Positions 63,697-64,000 of a stretch of 64,000 bases of DNA are shown here, one piece after another. The DNA is taken from the NCBI RefSeq assembly GCF_001029285.1, contig NZ_LDZY01000016.1, positions 450 to 64,449 on the forward strand, written 5' to 3'. The position numbers were made by a program, and so were the translations under genes. This DNA comes from Desulfosporosinus acididurans. Lineage in GTDB: Bacteria; Bacillota; Desulfitobacteriia; Desulfitobacteriales; Desulfitobacteriaceae. The notes under the pieces are model-generated. The model worked only from the letters and a program-made list of their open reading frames with translations, was not told the origin of the DNA and made no database searches. Each line of letters opens with the position of its first letter. Position 1 is the stretch's first letter.

Positions 63697-64000
63697 TTCG
63701 CCGGTTACCTTAACAACCAAATTGTTCATATAGTTTAATCTGTACCCCGAACTATCTTGACAAAGTAAATTAACGCAGCCATAACTCTGTTGGAGTTGAA
63801 AAACATTCTCCAAGGGCATCCCAAGGACATGGCAGATAATTATTCTGTTCACACCGGCATGAGCAACAATTAAAATTGTGTTTCCTGCAGATTCCGCCAG
63901 CCGCTCAAACGCCGGAAGGACTCGTTTGGAACAGTCACTAAAGCTTTCACCCCGGGGCGGGACAAAATTTGCAATAGTTTGACCACGTTCTGCGAATTTC
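63682..64000 (-). CDS. Histidine phosphatase family protein (GpmB/CobC-like), partial
   Basis: The C-terminal 105 residues are visible; the 5' end lies beyond the window. FVPPRGESFSDCSKRVLPAF and NTILIVAHAGVNRIIICHVL are the typical second half of the 2H-phosphatase fold. The second catalytic His is in the AHAGVNR motif. GMPLENVFQLQQSYGCVNLL follows, as in CobC-like alpha-ribazole phosphatases. The N-terminal RHG motif cannot be seen. The substrate is undetermined. Confidence 0.85.
   Translation of the reverse strand, partial: KFAERGQTIANFVPPRGESFSDCSKRVLPAFERLAESAGNTILIVAHAGVNRIIICHVLGMPLENVFQLQQSYGCVNLLCQDSSGYRLNYMNNLVVKVTGEGLIY

Overview
The window reads as chromosome of an anaerobic, spore-forming, low-GC Firmicute of the Desulfosporosinus/Desulfitobacterium type (Peptococcaceae). 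The supporting features are a LysM-GH18 spore-lytic-type enzyme, AddAB instead of RecBCD, strong AGGAGG ribosome binding sites, and a six-gene HdrA/MvhD-type flavin-based electron bifurcation operon with an iron-containing alcohol dehydrogenase in the same window. The genus is an inference. No rRNA, tRNA or CRISPR array was seen.

Region 1 (1-16.1 kb) is accessory DNA. It opens with an IS3 fragment fused to an IS110 fragment, followed by an N-terminally truncated deaminase resembling the C-terminal half of phage-defence dCTP deaminases. A MarR-GH3-MFS operon and a DUF1904 gene follow, the latter running into an antisense mntH scrap. An IS3 element comes next, interrupted by a complete group II intron with its RT. 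From 10.6 to 16 kb there is a run of small genes all on the + strand: a DinB fragment, two GNATs, two unknown membrane proteins, a YdcF-like protein, a DUF3888 lipoprotein and a hydrolase stub. Nearly every one is followed by a GC-rich, imperfectly palindromic repeat of about 110-220 bp of one family, always in the same orientation. This looks like a gene-cassette array without a visible integrase and is the main candidate for an undescribed system.

Region 2 (16-28 kb) starts with a non-coding stretch holding large hairpins and a frameshifted FRG-domain gene. It continues with an APC amino-acid permease, gap, an acyltransferase, an orphan TnpB-type omega-RNA/IS605 right-end-like element, fba, a DUF6483 gene, tiny ORFs, an EamA transporter and the LysM-GH18 enzyme.

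Region 3 (28-53 kb) is almost entirely on the minus strand. It holds an EFR1 flavodoxin-ferredoxin and an SbcD/SbcC-like pair whose catalytic motifs are all degenerate. A methyltransferase, a class V aminotransferase and the operon hdrA-flxD-flxC-flxB-flxA-hdrCB follow. A second omega-RNA-like element supplies the 3' end of addA, which is preceded by addB and a BadF-type kinase.

Region 4 (53-64 kb) carries a polysaccharide deacetylase, a GAF-GGDEF protein, YitT, cardiolipin synthase, a TetM-like GTPase fused to a YacP/Rae1-type NYN nuclease domain, a SatP-type acetate transporter and the alcohol dehydrogenase. The alcohol dehydrogenase has a textbook sigma-54 promoter with upstream direct repeats. 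The window ends inside a histidine phosphatase gene. Metabolically, the dehydrogenase, the SatP transporter and the Flx-Hdr complex could form an alcohol/NADH-to-low-potential-electron route, as proposed for sulfate reducers.
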